This document shows positions 1-12,602 of a stretch of 64,000 nucleotides of DNA, piece after piece; position 1 is the first letter of the stretch; each line of letters begins with the position of its first letter. Where the stretch lies: positions 7,953,001 through 8,017,000 of the forward strand of contig JAJNNQ010000023.1 in NCBI GenBank assembly GCA_027886175.1, read 5' to 3'. The position numbers and the translations under genes are program-made. The notes under the pieces were generated by a model that saw only the letters and a list, made by a program, of their open reading frames with translations, did not search any database and was not told the DNA's origin. This DNA is from Phylloscopus collybita. Its lineage: Eukaryota > Chordata > Aves > Passeriformes > Phylloscopidae.

Positions 1-1962
1 TGAGTTTAGTTTGGGTTTCAGGGCTGAAAGGCAATACTGAATCTTGTCCTAACCTATTGATTTTCTTTGGAAGATTCCCCTTTAAGATTAATTTACCATG
101 GAACTATTGATACCTCTTTGTTTTCCTCCGGGTTCAGAAGTTCTATTTTGTAGGAAAAAGAGAGAATTAAGATTAATTACTCTCTTTTAGTTGATGAAAA
201 ACCAGAACATGGCCCTATTCCATCACCCAAGAATGTGCATTGGACCAGGACCAGAATCAGAGCTTTTTAGCCTCTCAAGCATGTTCTGCTGCAGCCAAAC
301 ATGGAGCAATAGGAAACTGTGGGAATTTAGAATATTGCAGTACTTCACACATATTTTTCCACAGGCCTCTTGGGAATAATAAAATAGCCTTTGTTCTCAC
401 TTGAAGAGTTATAAACCTTGTTGAGTCCATAAATATGTTTTATTTGTAAATGACAAGGGAGGTAAAGTATGAAGTAAATGGCAGCAGGGAACAGCTCATC
501 TGTAACCATAATATTTATATTATGCTGCACTACCTGAGAAACTGTTGGGGTCTCAACCTGTCTCAACCTCATTGAGAGTGAGCACAAAGTATGCTTCCAG
601 CACAGCAGGGAACAAAAGTAAATGAAATTGCTCAAGAAGACAGGTTAAATGTTTTGATTCAGAGTTCCCGTAAAAAATGTCTAAGATATCATTAAGGAAA
701 ATAATTACGCATTTTTGTTTATCCAAAGTTTAATAAAAACAGCAAAAAAAAGAGTAGTTTCTGCAGGGTGGGTGCCCAGAGAGGAAAATAATTTTACTGA
801 GTTAAAACCTATTAATAACAACAGTTATTCCACTATTAAAATATAATTGCTCTTACAGGTCTTGTAAAACCCTTTGGAAAGAGCAGCAATGTTGCACCAC
901 CCAAGAGTTATTTATGGCATTAATTTTGTGGGTATGAACAGGTATGAGATCAGTGCAATTTGTGTGACTGACAAAACTGTTCTTAAAGTCGCCCGAAGTT
1001 AAATTAAATGTACCCCCTGCTTTGTGGAAAGGCATAACACCAGCTGTGAGAACATGGACCAGCTCCTCAGAACCTGTGGCTCCAATTTGTCTTGTTTCCC
1101 TGGACCAATCCCTGGCAGTGATGCAGGGGAATTTTATTGTCTTTGAAGAACAAACCCATATTTTCATGCCGGGGGTACTGAACCATTTAACGTTTGTGTT
1201 TGACAAGGTGATTTACCCACATCCTGATTAATTAATCCACAGATTTACCTTTTATTCTTTATATATAAGCCCACAATGATGTGGTGCTCTTGTTTTGTTA
1301 ATAAATTGGTAACGTATGAATGGTACATAATCACCTGTACTTCCAGCAGTTTACTTTGCATTTTAGCAAACAACTGCAGTTTTAAGAATAAAATCTGTTA
1401 AAAAAGGTTAACTTTTCTTTCAAACTAAGAAGAAATGCAAAAAACCATCTGCTTGAAATAATTTTTTATGTCTGATGTTCTTTTTATTAAAACTGAATTG
1501 ATTTAGGCTGTTGCTGAAAAATGTGATTTGTGCTTTGTTTTGAATTTTTACTGATTTTGACAGTGTGTGATTTAAAAGAAATGTATATAAACAACTGGTT
1601 TAACAGAAAGGCTTGTCACCCATATTTGTAGTTATATACTAGCAACTGTATTCTAGATAAATAAAAAATATTAGAATTCTTTTTACTTAAAAGAATAAGA
1701 CTAAGAATGCATAGAGGGAACTAATTTTTCTCTTGCTTCGAGTGAACAGCTGTGTAGAGAAATGCAATAATCATGCAGTGAAGTGGAAATGCAGTTGAGT
1801 TAACTACTCTTGGCTGCAAAATCTACCTTATTAGAAATAATGGCATGCTTGGAATGAGCACTGAAGCTACAAATGGTGTCTAACCATTTCATTAGAGCAG
1901 TTGGCGATAAGAACTAACTTGCAATAAATGGTGTTCAACAGTGAGCCTTACCCAGCATTCCA

Positions 1963-2006
<44 letters not shown>

Positions 2007-3749
2007 AGGCTCTGCCATAACCTGCTTTAGAGTCTTTAGAGTTGAAGTAGTTGTCTCTAGTTATTTCTAGATGCCATTTGGGCTGCTGAGCTGGTATCTT
2101 ACACTGATGATGCTCTAACAGAGCCTTATTCCTTGTTTATATGCAACCACTGCAGCTAGAAAATATATATAAAAAAGACTGAATGAAATGTAGATGATTA
2201 AGTCTTTCTCCTTAATATTTATATATACTCTGATTTCTTTCCTAAATCTTACTTTAATTTATTTACAAGTAGGAAACAAGAGTAGTTTAGGTAATATTTA
2301 AAACTTGACATTTCTCTTAAGCATCCCCAGGACTACAGTAAAAACTATAAATTACTGTCAGAAGAGACCATATTGGCTGTGCATATCTCAGAATTTACTC
2401 TCAGGACTTTCACCTTTGTACCAACAACAAAAAAATTAAGTAAATAGGCCAAAAAAGTAAAAGTGAGAGGCAATGGATTCCTGTCATCCAAATGCTGCTG
2501 GAACTGTTGCAAGTGTCACAACCATTTGTACTCTCTTCCACACAGAAGTAAAGGCAAGGAAAGAAAAATCCAAATTGAGCCCCAGAGCTACAGGAGGAGT
2601 TCCTTGGATGCTGGTTGCTGAGTGACTCCGAGGGTTTTTGACAGGGGAGTCATTGCTGAGCCAATTGCTCCAAACATGGGTATTTTTGGCTGACCTGCCA
2701 CTCAACCACTCTTGTCACTCATTGTTAGCAGATGAGCAAGAACTGGGTAAACATAAATAAATGACACTTCTCTGCTATTTGCTTTGTGTGAGGATCAAAT
2801 GGAAGTTTGAGGCTCAAATGCCTAATATTGATTATGTCTTGGCTGATGCAGAATTTCATTGTGAGCTGTAATTTGGCACTGACCCAATCCATCATCTACA
2901 AAAGTTTTATCTTAAAAGAGAATAGTGGTAATGTTGGTAAAACCCCCACTATTAGATAAGTCTATAATAATTTCTGGATTCGTGCAGGATTTTCTGACTA
3001 AACACTGCATTTAAATTGTTTTCTCATTTTAAATACAACAGATGCTCAGACACCATGATGATGAACTCGGTATAAACGCTCCATTTGGTAGATTCAGTTA
3101 CATGATGGTGCTCTGTATTTCTGCTAGAATTCTGTGTTTCTTTAGCAATGAACCCAGAAAGCAGCAGGAAATGGTTCCTGCATGTTTCTGTTGTTCACTG
3201 CATTGCCCTGAAACATTGAATACAAAGAACGCCAAAGCAGGTCATTGGCAGAGGAATTAGCAGTTCAAATTTTCTCTAAAATCCACCAGAACTCTCAGTC
3301 CACCTTGTCAAAGAATCATCTGTAGTTCCATTTCTAGTCAGGGGCTGGGTATGATGGGCAAGGGGAGACAGAAACACATCACAGACTGATGAATAAAAGG
3401 ATGAGCAAGAAAACGTTAAGAGAATTTGGTCTAGTGAAAATTAAGATCTTGCCTCTTTTGTCCTCATTTCATCATGTAGTAAGGAAAAATAAAGTTTAAT
3501 CTACCCAATGTTAACTAACAAATAAAGGTTAGTGTTAGGGTTCCAAACCAGAAGCAGAAATAAGGCAATTATCAGTTTTACCTGCTCTCTTGAGCATGGA
3601 GGTGTATTGTAAATTCAGAATGTTATTTTCTATTTGTGCCAAAAATGTAACATGGGATTTTATATTCTTAAAATGCCAGCAATGTGTGTATATGAGGAAA
3701 GCACAGAATAAAACTAGGATGTATTTTAAGAAGCAGTTGGTACTGTCCA
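1..3749. other. Intronic stretch without recognised genes
   Basis: AT-rich unique-looking sequence. The only clear structure is the AT microsatellite at 1962-2006. The open frames here (for example 853-1206 minus) have no recognisable protein features and look like chance. Confidence 0.6.
1962..2006. repeat. (AT)n microsatellite
   Basis: About 45 bp of alternating A and T, interrupted by a single C at 1981. Confidence 0.95.
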
Positions 3750-3778
3750 TTGGAGAAGATGTGGTAGCCAGGTGGGGG
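3750..3778 (+). mobile_element. CR1 LINE 3' fragment, left piece (split by an LTR)
   Basis: The stretch ending GTAGCCAGGTGGGG resembles the CR1 sequence that normally runs straight into the GGTCTCTTCTCCCAGG block found at 4224. It is the short left piece of a 5'-truncated CR1 copy broken by the LTR at 3779-4217. The left limit is approximate. Confidence 0.65.
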
Positions 3779-4217
3779 TGTTAGTGTTGGAAACATATAA
3801 TCACGGAATGATCATATGCAGGTGCTTTTATTGAGAAGCTCCGGGAGCCGGGGTACACAGACCCAAATCTGACTCCGACAGCGATTCGCAACACACACAT
3901 TTTTATACCCTTCTGCTACACTGCTGTGTATTGATATTTACCCTATATTGTTCTATTGATTTTACCCAAGCATAAATTTCTTGTAATTTTGCCGAACAGT
4001 GATCATATTCAATTCCCCCGAACAAAGTCATACTTGATTTAGTTAAAACAATGGCCTTAGCTACAGCAACTACAGCAGAGCTAACGTTCTAATCTCAAGG
4101 CCCTGTTGACCAGCAAGCCCAGGCCTTTTCCTTTCTAACCACTACGCTTCCTAACCATCACCACCCCTGGTTACCTGCTTGCAGTTCTACAGAAATCATT
4201 TTAACCCTATACTATCA
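3779..4217 (-). mobile_element. Solo LTR (ERV), nested in a CR1 fragment
   Basis: A 439-bp LTR on the minus strand. Its ends are TG...CA and form an imperfect inverted repeat (TGTTAGTGTTGG against TGATAGTATAGG, 9 of 12 matching). It is flanked by a G4 target duplication (3774-3778 has five G, 4218-4221 has four). On the minus strand a TATA box (TATAAAA, 3907-3901) is followed by a poly(A) signal (AATAAA, 3832-3827) and a short U5, which is the expected U3-R-U5 order. No internal retroviral sequence remains, so it is a solo LTR left by recombination. The superfamily is uncertain (ERV1- or ERVK-like). Confidence 0.85.
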
Positions 4218-4495
4218 GGGGCTGGTCTCTTCTCCCAGGTAACAAGCAACAGGATGAGAGAAAATAACCTCAGGTTGTGCCAGGGGAGGTTTACATTGGA
4301 TTTTAGGAAAAATTTCTTCCCCCAAAGGGCTGTCCAGCCCTGGAAGAGGCTGCCCAGGGCAGAGGGGGAGTTACCATCCCACAAGGACGTGCGGATGCGG
4401 CACTTGGGGATGAGGTTTAGTTGTAGCCTAGTTTAGTTATAGGATAACAGTTGAACTTGTTTAAATCAAAAGGTCTTTTCCAACAATTTAATGAT
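4218..4495 (+). mobile_element. CR1 LINE 3' fragment, right piece
   Basis: Typical CR1 3'-terminal sequence in plus orientation. It has a block around GGTCTCTTCTCCCAGGTAAC, then the GGTTGTGCCAGGGGAGG and GGAAAAATTTCTTC blocks, then GGCTGCCCAGGGCAG, and ends with AAGGTCTTTTCCAAC and a degenerate tail. It is an old 5'-truncated insertion and has no coding capacity. With the piece at 3750-3778 it makes one copy of about 310 bp. Confidence 0.92.
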
Positions 4496-7044
4496 TTTTT
4501 TTTCTCATGCACTTCTCTCAAGAGTCTCCTTCCACTTTAGTGACTGTGTTGCTCACCTATGACTTAAAAAAATTATGTTCAAGTCCTACTCTGTCTTTGA
4601 GTAGATCTCCCTCCCATCTCTGCCCAGCTTGTCAACTCCAACATGGAGCTGCATTTCTCTGCAGTATCAATATTGTGAGAGGCTCAGATGTAACATTATT
4701 GGTATTGGGGAAAGCATCTCAATAATGAATGCCATGTTACAGAGTTCAGTCTGTGTCCTTGATCCATGACAATGACAATTTGTGATACATCATCCATAAA
4801 AAGCACAAAAAGAGGATCAGAATCCAAATAGTTCTGGCAGAAGACTCTGGGATTTCCACTTGATTTCTAGCACCTCAAAATATGGTAACAGGAAAACTTT
4901 TAAAGCCTGATAAAAGAAAAAAATTAAATGGATAAAATTGCTAGTTAAGTTGCTGTTTGAATGTAAGTTGAGAGCTCAAACTCAGAAGAGTTTGAGAAGG
5001 CCCAGCTCGATTCAAAATAGCTAAAAGCATTTCTGGAATAATGGTTTATTGAATTGTCAGAGGCCCTTTAAGATATTAATGCTGTATTAGATGAGATGAT
5101 AAATTAGAGTCAAATTTTTAGAAATGATTCTGGGAAATTTAACACCTGTCAGAGTTGCAGAGTCAAAGATTCAGAGAAAGTTGGTAGAGATCTGCCATGC
5201 ACGCAGAAGATAAGTGGATATTTTTATTTTTTTAAAGAATATCCTGGAAGCTTGTTTTAAAACTGAGGGAAGTGCAAGTGCCTTTTGCTGTTCAATATGA
5301 ATTGCATAAGACCCAGCTTCATGTTTGTAATTTAATTGGCAAATCTGAAGTTGAGAATAGCAAGCAAGAAAAAAGAAAGAGGACAGAGATCTAAGAACGC
5401 GAGATAGTACAGCTTAAGGCAGACAAACATAAAATTATCTTGTTTCTGAATGACTTGAGTGGCATTAAACTCAGTAGGGAAGGTAAGTAACACTTCGGAG
5501 CTGGAACTAAGCCAGTTATCTTTCTCAGCTAAGTCCTTTAGCTTCCTCTGAAGGCTTTGGTGAAAGAAGCAGGATGTTGGCAAACACTGCTGAACAAATG
5601 CAGCACATGGACATGATGGTGGTGGTAGGGGCAGCAGTAAAGTCACAGTTGCATTTTTTATCAGCTGACTTTCTACATCAGACAACAGAAGTCAAAGCAT
5701 TTTTTCCCTATTAGACAACACAGTCTGTATTCATTTGCATGTTAGTTTATACAGCTAAAATGCTGTTAGTTCTAGAATGGAAATACCTGAAACGCCAAAG
5801 AGATATTCTGCCTTAATGAAAGAAGATCAGGAAATGTGCCATGCTCTAAAATGCTGAGTTCTTGAAGAACCAATCTTTGGTTTGTTGGACTTTCTGCAAT
5901 TAGAAAAGATGACTTTGAGCAGTGGTTCAAATAGAAGTCTTTGAAATTTGTTTTGTCCATGTAGTAAATTTTATTCTGCTGGCAGAAAGCCTGACCTCAG
6001 TGGCTGTGAAAGCAGCACTTTACTCTGGCTGGCAAAGGGCCTGGCATTCGGAATGTTCATGACTGCCATGCAAACACCACCCACTATTCCCTTCTTGCTG
6101 CCGCCAGCTCCCACTGGGAGAGCTACAGACTCCTGAAATACCGAGTGGGGATGTTGCAGCTTCCATGGCAGGATGAGGTCTGAGTAGCGTGTGAAAGGTC
6201 CTCATGGAGCACTGTCCTTTGATGACAACACCTCAAGGTGGCGAGCAGTCAAAGACTGGGCTCAGGGGTCTTTTCCAGCCTGAATAACTGTGGTCAGTGA
6301 GAAAGGCAGGCAGAGAGCAGTAGTAGTGCCTGCCCCTCTCCCACCCTGATGGCAGCCTCCTCCCCCTGCCAGGACACCGTGGAGAGGATGGATGGTTCAA
6401 AGAGTGGATGATGCTCCTGCTGTCCTCAGTTTGGGTGCTCTTGGTGTGACTGGAGTGCTGGGCTGTGGTAAATAGTCTGGTTCCCTTTAAATTGATGCCA
6501 ATCCCATAAAATCATGCCAATATTTGACTGTTTATGCACGGTAATGGAAATGTGTTGTTCTTTTTCAGGTGTACAAAGAATGATGGGTTTATACATGCAA
6601 CATCTCCTATAAGTTTTCTCTTAGTCATTTCCCTATGCAATTAGTGTTCACGAATTCTTCCAGCTGTACTTTCTCCAGTTAGTCCTAGTGCTGTGCGTGA
6701 CACTTCTTTCTTTATTTAATTTCCTTGTTATGTACCATATCCTCTGGTATGGCTTTTGCACAGTGAAAAAAACTCAAACCCCTTTCTCTTAGTGCACAGA
6801 TGAAATGGAGCTAAAAATTACTGTAGATAAAAATCCAGTTCTTTAAACTGTAATGCAAAGAATTCTTCGACCAAAGCAGACACCGAACTGAAGATAATGT
6901 TGACTCTCTCTATAACTTTATTACTTTGTAAATCTTACATCATTAAGCATGTATTTCATTTCATTATCCTGCAGTAAACAGTTTGTTGTCGATGTGAGAG
7001 GCTGGTTTGTGGTGTCTGTAGGCAAAGCTATGTTTTACTTTAAA
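4496..7044. other. Intronic stretch, one small CR1 remnant
   Basis: Mostly unremarkable AT-rich sequence. A moderately GC-rich part at about 5960-6470 includes the CR1 remnant at 6230-6295. No supported gene. Confidence 0.55.
6230..6295 (+). mobile_element. Degenerate CR1 3' end
   Basis: The stretch GGGCTCAGGGGTCTTTTCC followed by AGCCTGAATAACTGTG resembles the CR1 terminal block (GGACTC, GGTCTTTTCCAACCT, ATTCTGTG). Only the last 65 bp or so are recognisable, so the copy is old. Confidence 0.6.
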
Positions 7045-7050
7045 TGCAGG

Positions 7051-7402
7051 TGTTGCATGGGGTTGTTGATTGGAGACAGAAATGCCAGGATTCACCAAGA
7101 GTCATCAACAAACAGTGTGTTTTATTGTTGGGAGCCCTTTCACAGAGCAGGTTCCAATTTTCCAGGCTTGCACAGCTGATTGGCCGGGGTTCCGACCCCG
7201 CCTAGCTCCTTGGCCAGTGATATTTCTGCATTCTGGATTGAACATGATTGGCTGAGGCCCTGTTTGAGTTCAAATCTGTCCCATCATTGCTCACCCAGGG
7301 ACTCGTTCCACTTCTTTTCTAGAACAAGCCAGGCTAGCCGAATTGGGTTTATGCTACGGCTGGATTTATCTTGTCCAGCTACAGCCTGGCTGTGCTGTGA
7401 CA
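7051..7402 (-). mobile_element. Solo LTR, ERVK-like, TSD TGCAGG
   Basis: A 352-bp LTR that starts TGTTGCATGG and ends GCTGTGACA on the plus strand. It is flanked by perfect 6-bp duplications TGCAGG (7045-7050 and 7403-7408). A poly(A) signal on the minus strand (AATAAA, 7126-7121) and two CCAAT boxes further upstream on that strand set the orientation. There is no obvious TATA box at the expected spacing. The six-base duplication suits an ERVK/alpharetrovirus-like integrase. No internal sequence remains. Confidence 0.9.
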
Positions 7403-7408
7403 TGCAGG

Positions 7409-10400
7409 TAGTGCTGTCTTTAGCTTTTGATTTATGGAACAACATGGCCTTGCTAAAACACCTGATTATTTGTCAATGGTGTGAAAACCTGAGAATTTAA
7501 ATATGAGAAATTCAAATAGGAATGTAGCTGTTATTTTCTTCCATTGACATTTAAACAATATTTGCCAGGCTGTTGTGAGGAAAGGATTTAATAAAAAACC
7601 GAGAGTGGGGGACTGTATATCACTAAAAGGATTCGTGATAAAAATTTATTTCTGATTTTAATAAGCTTAATATATATGCAATGAAAAGTTTAGCTTTATA
7701 ATTCATTTAAATATATATATGATTGAGTTTTACTGCATAACAAATTATGTGTTCATGTTTCTCTAGCCTTTGCAAAGCCCTTTATTTTAACTTATCTTAA
7801 GTTTAAAGGGAGACACATAGAAAGAAGGCAAAGGAAAAAATATCTAGTTCTTCCTACTTTTTAGAAAATGTTGTAGAAATGTGAGCTCAGTATAAATTCA
7901 GAATTCTGTTTCCAGAGTTCTTTGATCTCCTCAAAAAGTCCCTGAATCCTCTTAAAAATTGCTGGTTTCTCAGCAAACTGCATGAAGAATTTTTCCTGGG
8001 AGAAAGGTTTTAATAATTAAAATTTGTCAATACTGAAGTGCAGAAGGTTATTTGATCTTGCTCAGAAACTGACACTTTCCAGAAGGGGAAAAATGCAATC
8101 TCTCTAGTAAATCACTTTGTGCAGAACTGGGAGTCAAGTAGAAGAAATTTGCTGCAGAAGAAAAGAGGGCAACTCACTAGGGAAATAGGATTGCTGAAAA
8201 CAATTGTGAGTTTGATCATCAAGGCTGAGATTTTTGGGACATTTCCTGAAAAAAATGTGTAAGACACTCAAGATGCGATGTAAAAATGCATTTGTTTGTA
8301 CTTCAGGGAACTACGTCTCTCAACCACATTATATAAAGTTGCTGTTGGCTCTGGTGCTCCAGTCCAAATTTCAGTTTGTCTGCTTTCCCCCTGTAATTCT
8401 AACTAAACTCAGCTGTTTTATCAAGTCAGTCTATATTTCTGCACATACCTGCGGCTGCCCACCTTCATTTAATAGACTGAAATTTTGCTCCCATCACCAT
8501 TGTCAGCTCTGGACAGTCAGAGCTCCCATCAGTCATTGTCAGCAGATGAAAAGATTAAATCAAAGCCATGCCCGTAGCTATCTATGCCCAGCAGGGCTGG
8601 ATTCCTTTGAGCCCTGCTCTTCTCCAGCCTTTCCTTTGATGCTACCTGTGCCACCAAAGCCATGGCATTTTCCTTGTGCATATTCAGACCCAAATATTCC
8701 CATTTTTATGAATACCAAACCTCTCCCCTGTCCTTTTCTGACCTGCTTCTTCCTGTTCCTTAAAATCTGTCGTTCTTCCAACACCATCCCGCTGTTCCAT
8801 CCCCTACTGTGAATTTCCTCGAGAGGCAAAATGGTCCTTAAATACACCCTGATTTCCTGTCTCTAGGGTTCAGGGGTTAGTGAATACAAGTCTGAGATCA
8901 GGCCACTGCTTTTCCAACGGGTTGTCAGTGGGAAAGGGCAGTGATACTGCTCTGCCACCTGCATCACTCTGGGGATGTCACAGGTTGGCTACTGGAAGTG
9001 CTTCTGGAAGCACAGAAGAATCAGTTCAGGTGCTCTGGCAGGTTGCAGTATCTCTTCTTTGTACAGCTCAACAAGTCTTGAGCTCTGTTGTTGCATAATT
9101 AGAATCCACAAATTTCAGAAACAAACAAACAAAAATATCCCAAATGTTGCATTAACTGTGTTATAAAAATACTATTTTATTTTATTATACAGCCTAAGTG
9201 TACAGGGATGCTGCAATTCAGCAGAATTGATGTTGTGGCTGAGAAAAACTACAACCTTCTGAATTACTTTGACTTGTTTGATTCGCCCTGTTTGATCTCT
9301 GTGGCAGATCGGATGAGACGGCAGAGAGGGAGACAAAAAAAGACCGTCAGGGCAAGCAAACTAAGAGATGCACAACCAGCTTTTCTGCTCCCACTTCCCA
9401 ACTTCAGAGCACTAAACTTCTGCATTCTGTAATTTTTTAGCTAAGTTCATTTTGTGTTATTTGAAGCACCACAAAGTACATGCATTGTTTTGGAAAAAAA
9501 AAAAAACCAAAAAACCAGAAGAACTGCTTTTAATTCAGAAGATAGCTGAGAGGACAGGCATAGGCTTAATCTGCTCGTACTCTGAGCAGGGAGGTGAAAG
9601 TACTATATTTATGCTCTTGATAAATGACTTTATGTTCTTTTTATATTTTCTGGAACTTCTAATTTTTAAGTAAGGAACACTAGAACAGAACATATTTTTT
9701 AGCTCTTTCATGTTTATACTGTACTTCACAAGTAAAGTACTGAAAATTCAGTAAGTAGTAGAGAAACACATTGGACTTGGGCATCTGGCAGCTGTCACAA
9801 ATCCTAGTGTCAGGAATCTCATGGGTGGGACAGGCACAGATTATTCTGCAGGCTGAGGTGATTGGAGTAGTTTGCTCACAAATCTATGCAGTTTTATATG
9901 CTCATCTTATTTACACTGTTACTGGCCAACCAAAGGCCTGCTAAGTAAACAATTGATTAATAAAAGTAGATCTAATTGCTACTACTTGAAAAGACCCAGA
10001 AAAAACCTTACAGTCCCTGGGACAGAGGTTGGATTACAGGTCACTGTTGCCGTTAGATGAGAAAATGTTCTGAGAGTGATGCTGCAGAAGAGCTCCACTC
10101 CCAGTGACTTCTGCAGGATCTGCTTGTACCTTCCAGGAGCCACCTCTCAACAAAGTACCTATGACCATGCAAGTCTAGCTGTATCATGAAAACAAGCTCT
10201 ATTCTCAGCCCAGACAAGACACCAGAGCAAAGAAAAGCAGGAATGAGGATGGTGCTGCCATGGCAAACTCCTCTGCAGGTGGGGGGAACCAGCTCCCTGA
10301 ACTCCCATTTCCTTCTGGTTCCTCTACCGCTAATAACAAATGGGGAGAAGGGTAAAACTGCCAGCAGCAAAAAAGGGAAAAAGAAGTCAGTGTAACCTGT

Positions 10401-11852
10401 GTAAAGCAGGAGCAGTTCACATTGCTTCAGAATAGGAGGAACAGGAGAAGGGGGAGGAGAGGGAGAATTTTTCATGAATCAAAACACAAAGACAGCTTCT
10501 TAATAAACAAAGGAAAATATTTTCACCTAACCAACTATTAAATAGTGGATTATTCATTCAAACCAGCTCAGCATTCACCTCCTGCTGGTTTTATCTCACG
10601 TTTATATGTGTATGCACACAGACATATGGTTTTTAGCTCTCACTATGCTGATCATTTGAGAAAATTTGGTCCAAAACCTTGAAGGCTGATGTATCACAGC
10701 AGGGCACAGACTTCAGATTACAAAGGCTGTGCTGATTTTTTTTTGCAAGTTGTTGGCAGTAGTTTTACTGTCTGTAGCTGGAGGTGTTCACCCAGCCGTA
10801 TGTGGCTCTTTTACATAATAGTGTCACTACTGTAAATGAGATTTCCAATATGTATTAAAATTACAAGGGAAACATGCTATTGTTATCATAGTACAGTTTG
10901 CTCTGCAGAAACTGGTGAAGGTCCACTTCACCACAGATAGTAGGTGTAAGAAAGGTGTACAGATGAAATGTGTGCATGTTAAGGATTGCTTTATTTGCTT
11001 CATTAACATTCATTTGCATTCATTATTCCTTGATAAACAGTTGTTCAGTTACAGGTCTCCTGATTAGAATCAAAGTGTGAAGACTGTCAAAGTAATGAAA
11101 TGGTTCAATAAATCTGAAGCTATACATCAAAAGAAAAATTACTGTATATTTAGAGACATTTTAAGAGGTATTCACCCCGTCAGCATTCCATGAATTTTGA
11201 AGGCACATCTTGTAAATAATTTTTCACTGCTTCATTGATTTTTAATATTGTCAAATGCTTACGGCTCTGCAGTCCAGAAGTACTTTGAGATCTACTCAGC
11301 TTGGCATATTTATTAAACTACAGTCTTCTCTACCTGGCATTGTTTTTATCTACCCCTTTTTCTATATTTACAAGTCTGGAAATTTAAAAAGTAGCTGGTG
11401 AGAGGCAGGTTCAGATATAGATGATAACAGGCTTTCTGGGTGGCATAATATTGTGTATATATGACAGGAGGTTCATGACTATTCTTTGATGCAGTTGGAT
11501 GTTGCAATTTGCACAGTGCACTGTCTTGGGGTGATGAACTTCTACTGGAGAAGCAACAGTGCAAGTTCTGCCTGCTTAAGGTGCCCATCAAGGATATAAA
11601 TGGAACAGAATAATAAGAAAATTCAAGAATGAATTTTGAGAAACCAGGTGGTAAAATTTTTGGGTCTTTGCAAATGCCATGAGCTCTCATTCACCCTGCC
11701 ATGCTTGTCCTGACTGCATCTGATTCACCCTCTGTCATTTGTAAACTTGGCACAATAATCACCTTCTGAGGTAATTGGTAGTTAATGGGAAAACGTGCTA
11801 ATGACTGTGAAGCCAAAAGCATTCCAAGGGCTGTCATTAGTGTCTGCTGTGC
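7409..11852. other. Intronic stretch without recognised genes
   Basis: No exon, RNA gene or clear transposon recognised. An open frame of 192 codons at 8234-8812 (plus) starts with TTG and has no recognisable domain. A 140-codon frame at 10053-10475 (minus) is similar. A-rich tracts occur near 9494. Confidence 0.5.
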
Positions 11853-11857
11853 CCAGC

Positions 11858-12597
11858 TGTCTTGGGTTGCAATGCAAGATATAAATGAAAGCTTGTATTC
11901 TATTCCCAATCTGTTGAAATCAGTTGAAAAGGTGTTTTTCTTTATCTCATAACTCCAGCGGGGAGGGAGCAGTTGCCTTTCTGTTAATGGGCCAGCTGTT
12001 AAAAACAGATGGAGCAATGTTCCTTATCTCTTCCACAACCCATCCTCCCTCCGGGGATATCTTCTGTTAATCGGCCATTAAGACTCAGCACAGGACTGAT
12101 AAAATTACATCATCCCATTGTCAGATGCTCCACCCAGTGGGAGGAGCCAAGATTCCTACCTGGATAAAACTTGCAATTCAGAACACCAAGGCAGCCTGTT
12201 TCCACTGGATTCCCAGAGGAAGACCAGACCCATCTTGCCACCACTGGACCCTTTTACAGGATCATCTCTGCTCCAACAGAACCACATCTGTCACTCCAGG
12301 AGGACTTATTTTGGACTGCTCCCAACACCCTGACCAACAGGGTGTCAGGTCATATTCTGACTCTGTCTGTGTTTCTAGGATTCTTTTCATTTGCTTGTTT
12401 TGTTTTGTTTTTGTACTACTACATTTGTATTTTTCAATATTCCTAGTAAACAACTGTTATTCCTATTCCCATATCTTTGCCTGAAAGCCACCTTAATTGC
12501 AAAATTACAATAATTTGGAGGGAGGGGGTTTACATTCTCCATTCCAAGGGAAACTCCAGCTTTCCCTGGAAGACACCTGTCTTTCTAAACCAAGACA
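11858..12597 (+). mobile_element. Solo LTR, ERVL-type, plus orientation
   Basis: A 740-bp LTR with terminal inverted repeats TGTCTTGGGTT and AACCAAGACA. The flanks CCAGC (11853-11857) and GCAGC (12598-12602) agree at four of five bases, which fits a 5-bp ERVL duplication with one later change. A TATA-like GATAAAAC lies at 12163-12170 behind the block GTGGGAGGAGCCAAG, and an AGTAAA poly(A)-type signal at 12445-12450. The 3' part, with GGAGGGAGGGGGTTTACATT, is shared with the copy at 43164-43929. The short ORFs inside it are not genes. Confidence 0.88.
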
Positions 12598-12602
12598 GCA
12601 GC

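Noticed and set aside
1020..1240. Pair of overlapping frames suggesting an old processed pseudogene
   Set aside because: No recognised protein, no poly(A) tail and no target duplications.
8234..8812. Open frame of 192 codons on the plus strand
   Set aside because: It starts with TTG, has no recognisable domain or splice context, and its Pro/Ser/His/Cys-rich composition follows a pyrimidine-rich patch. Best read as chance.
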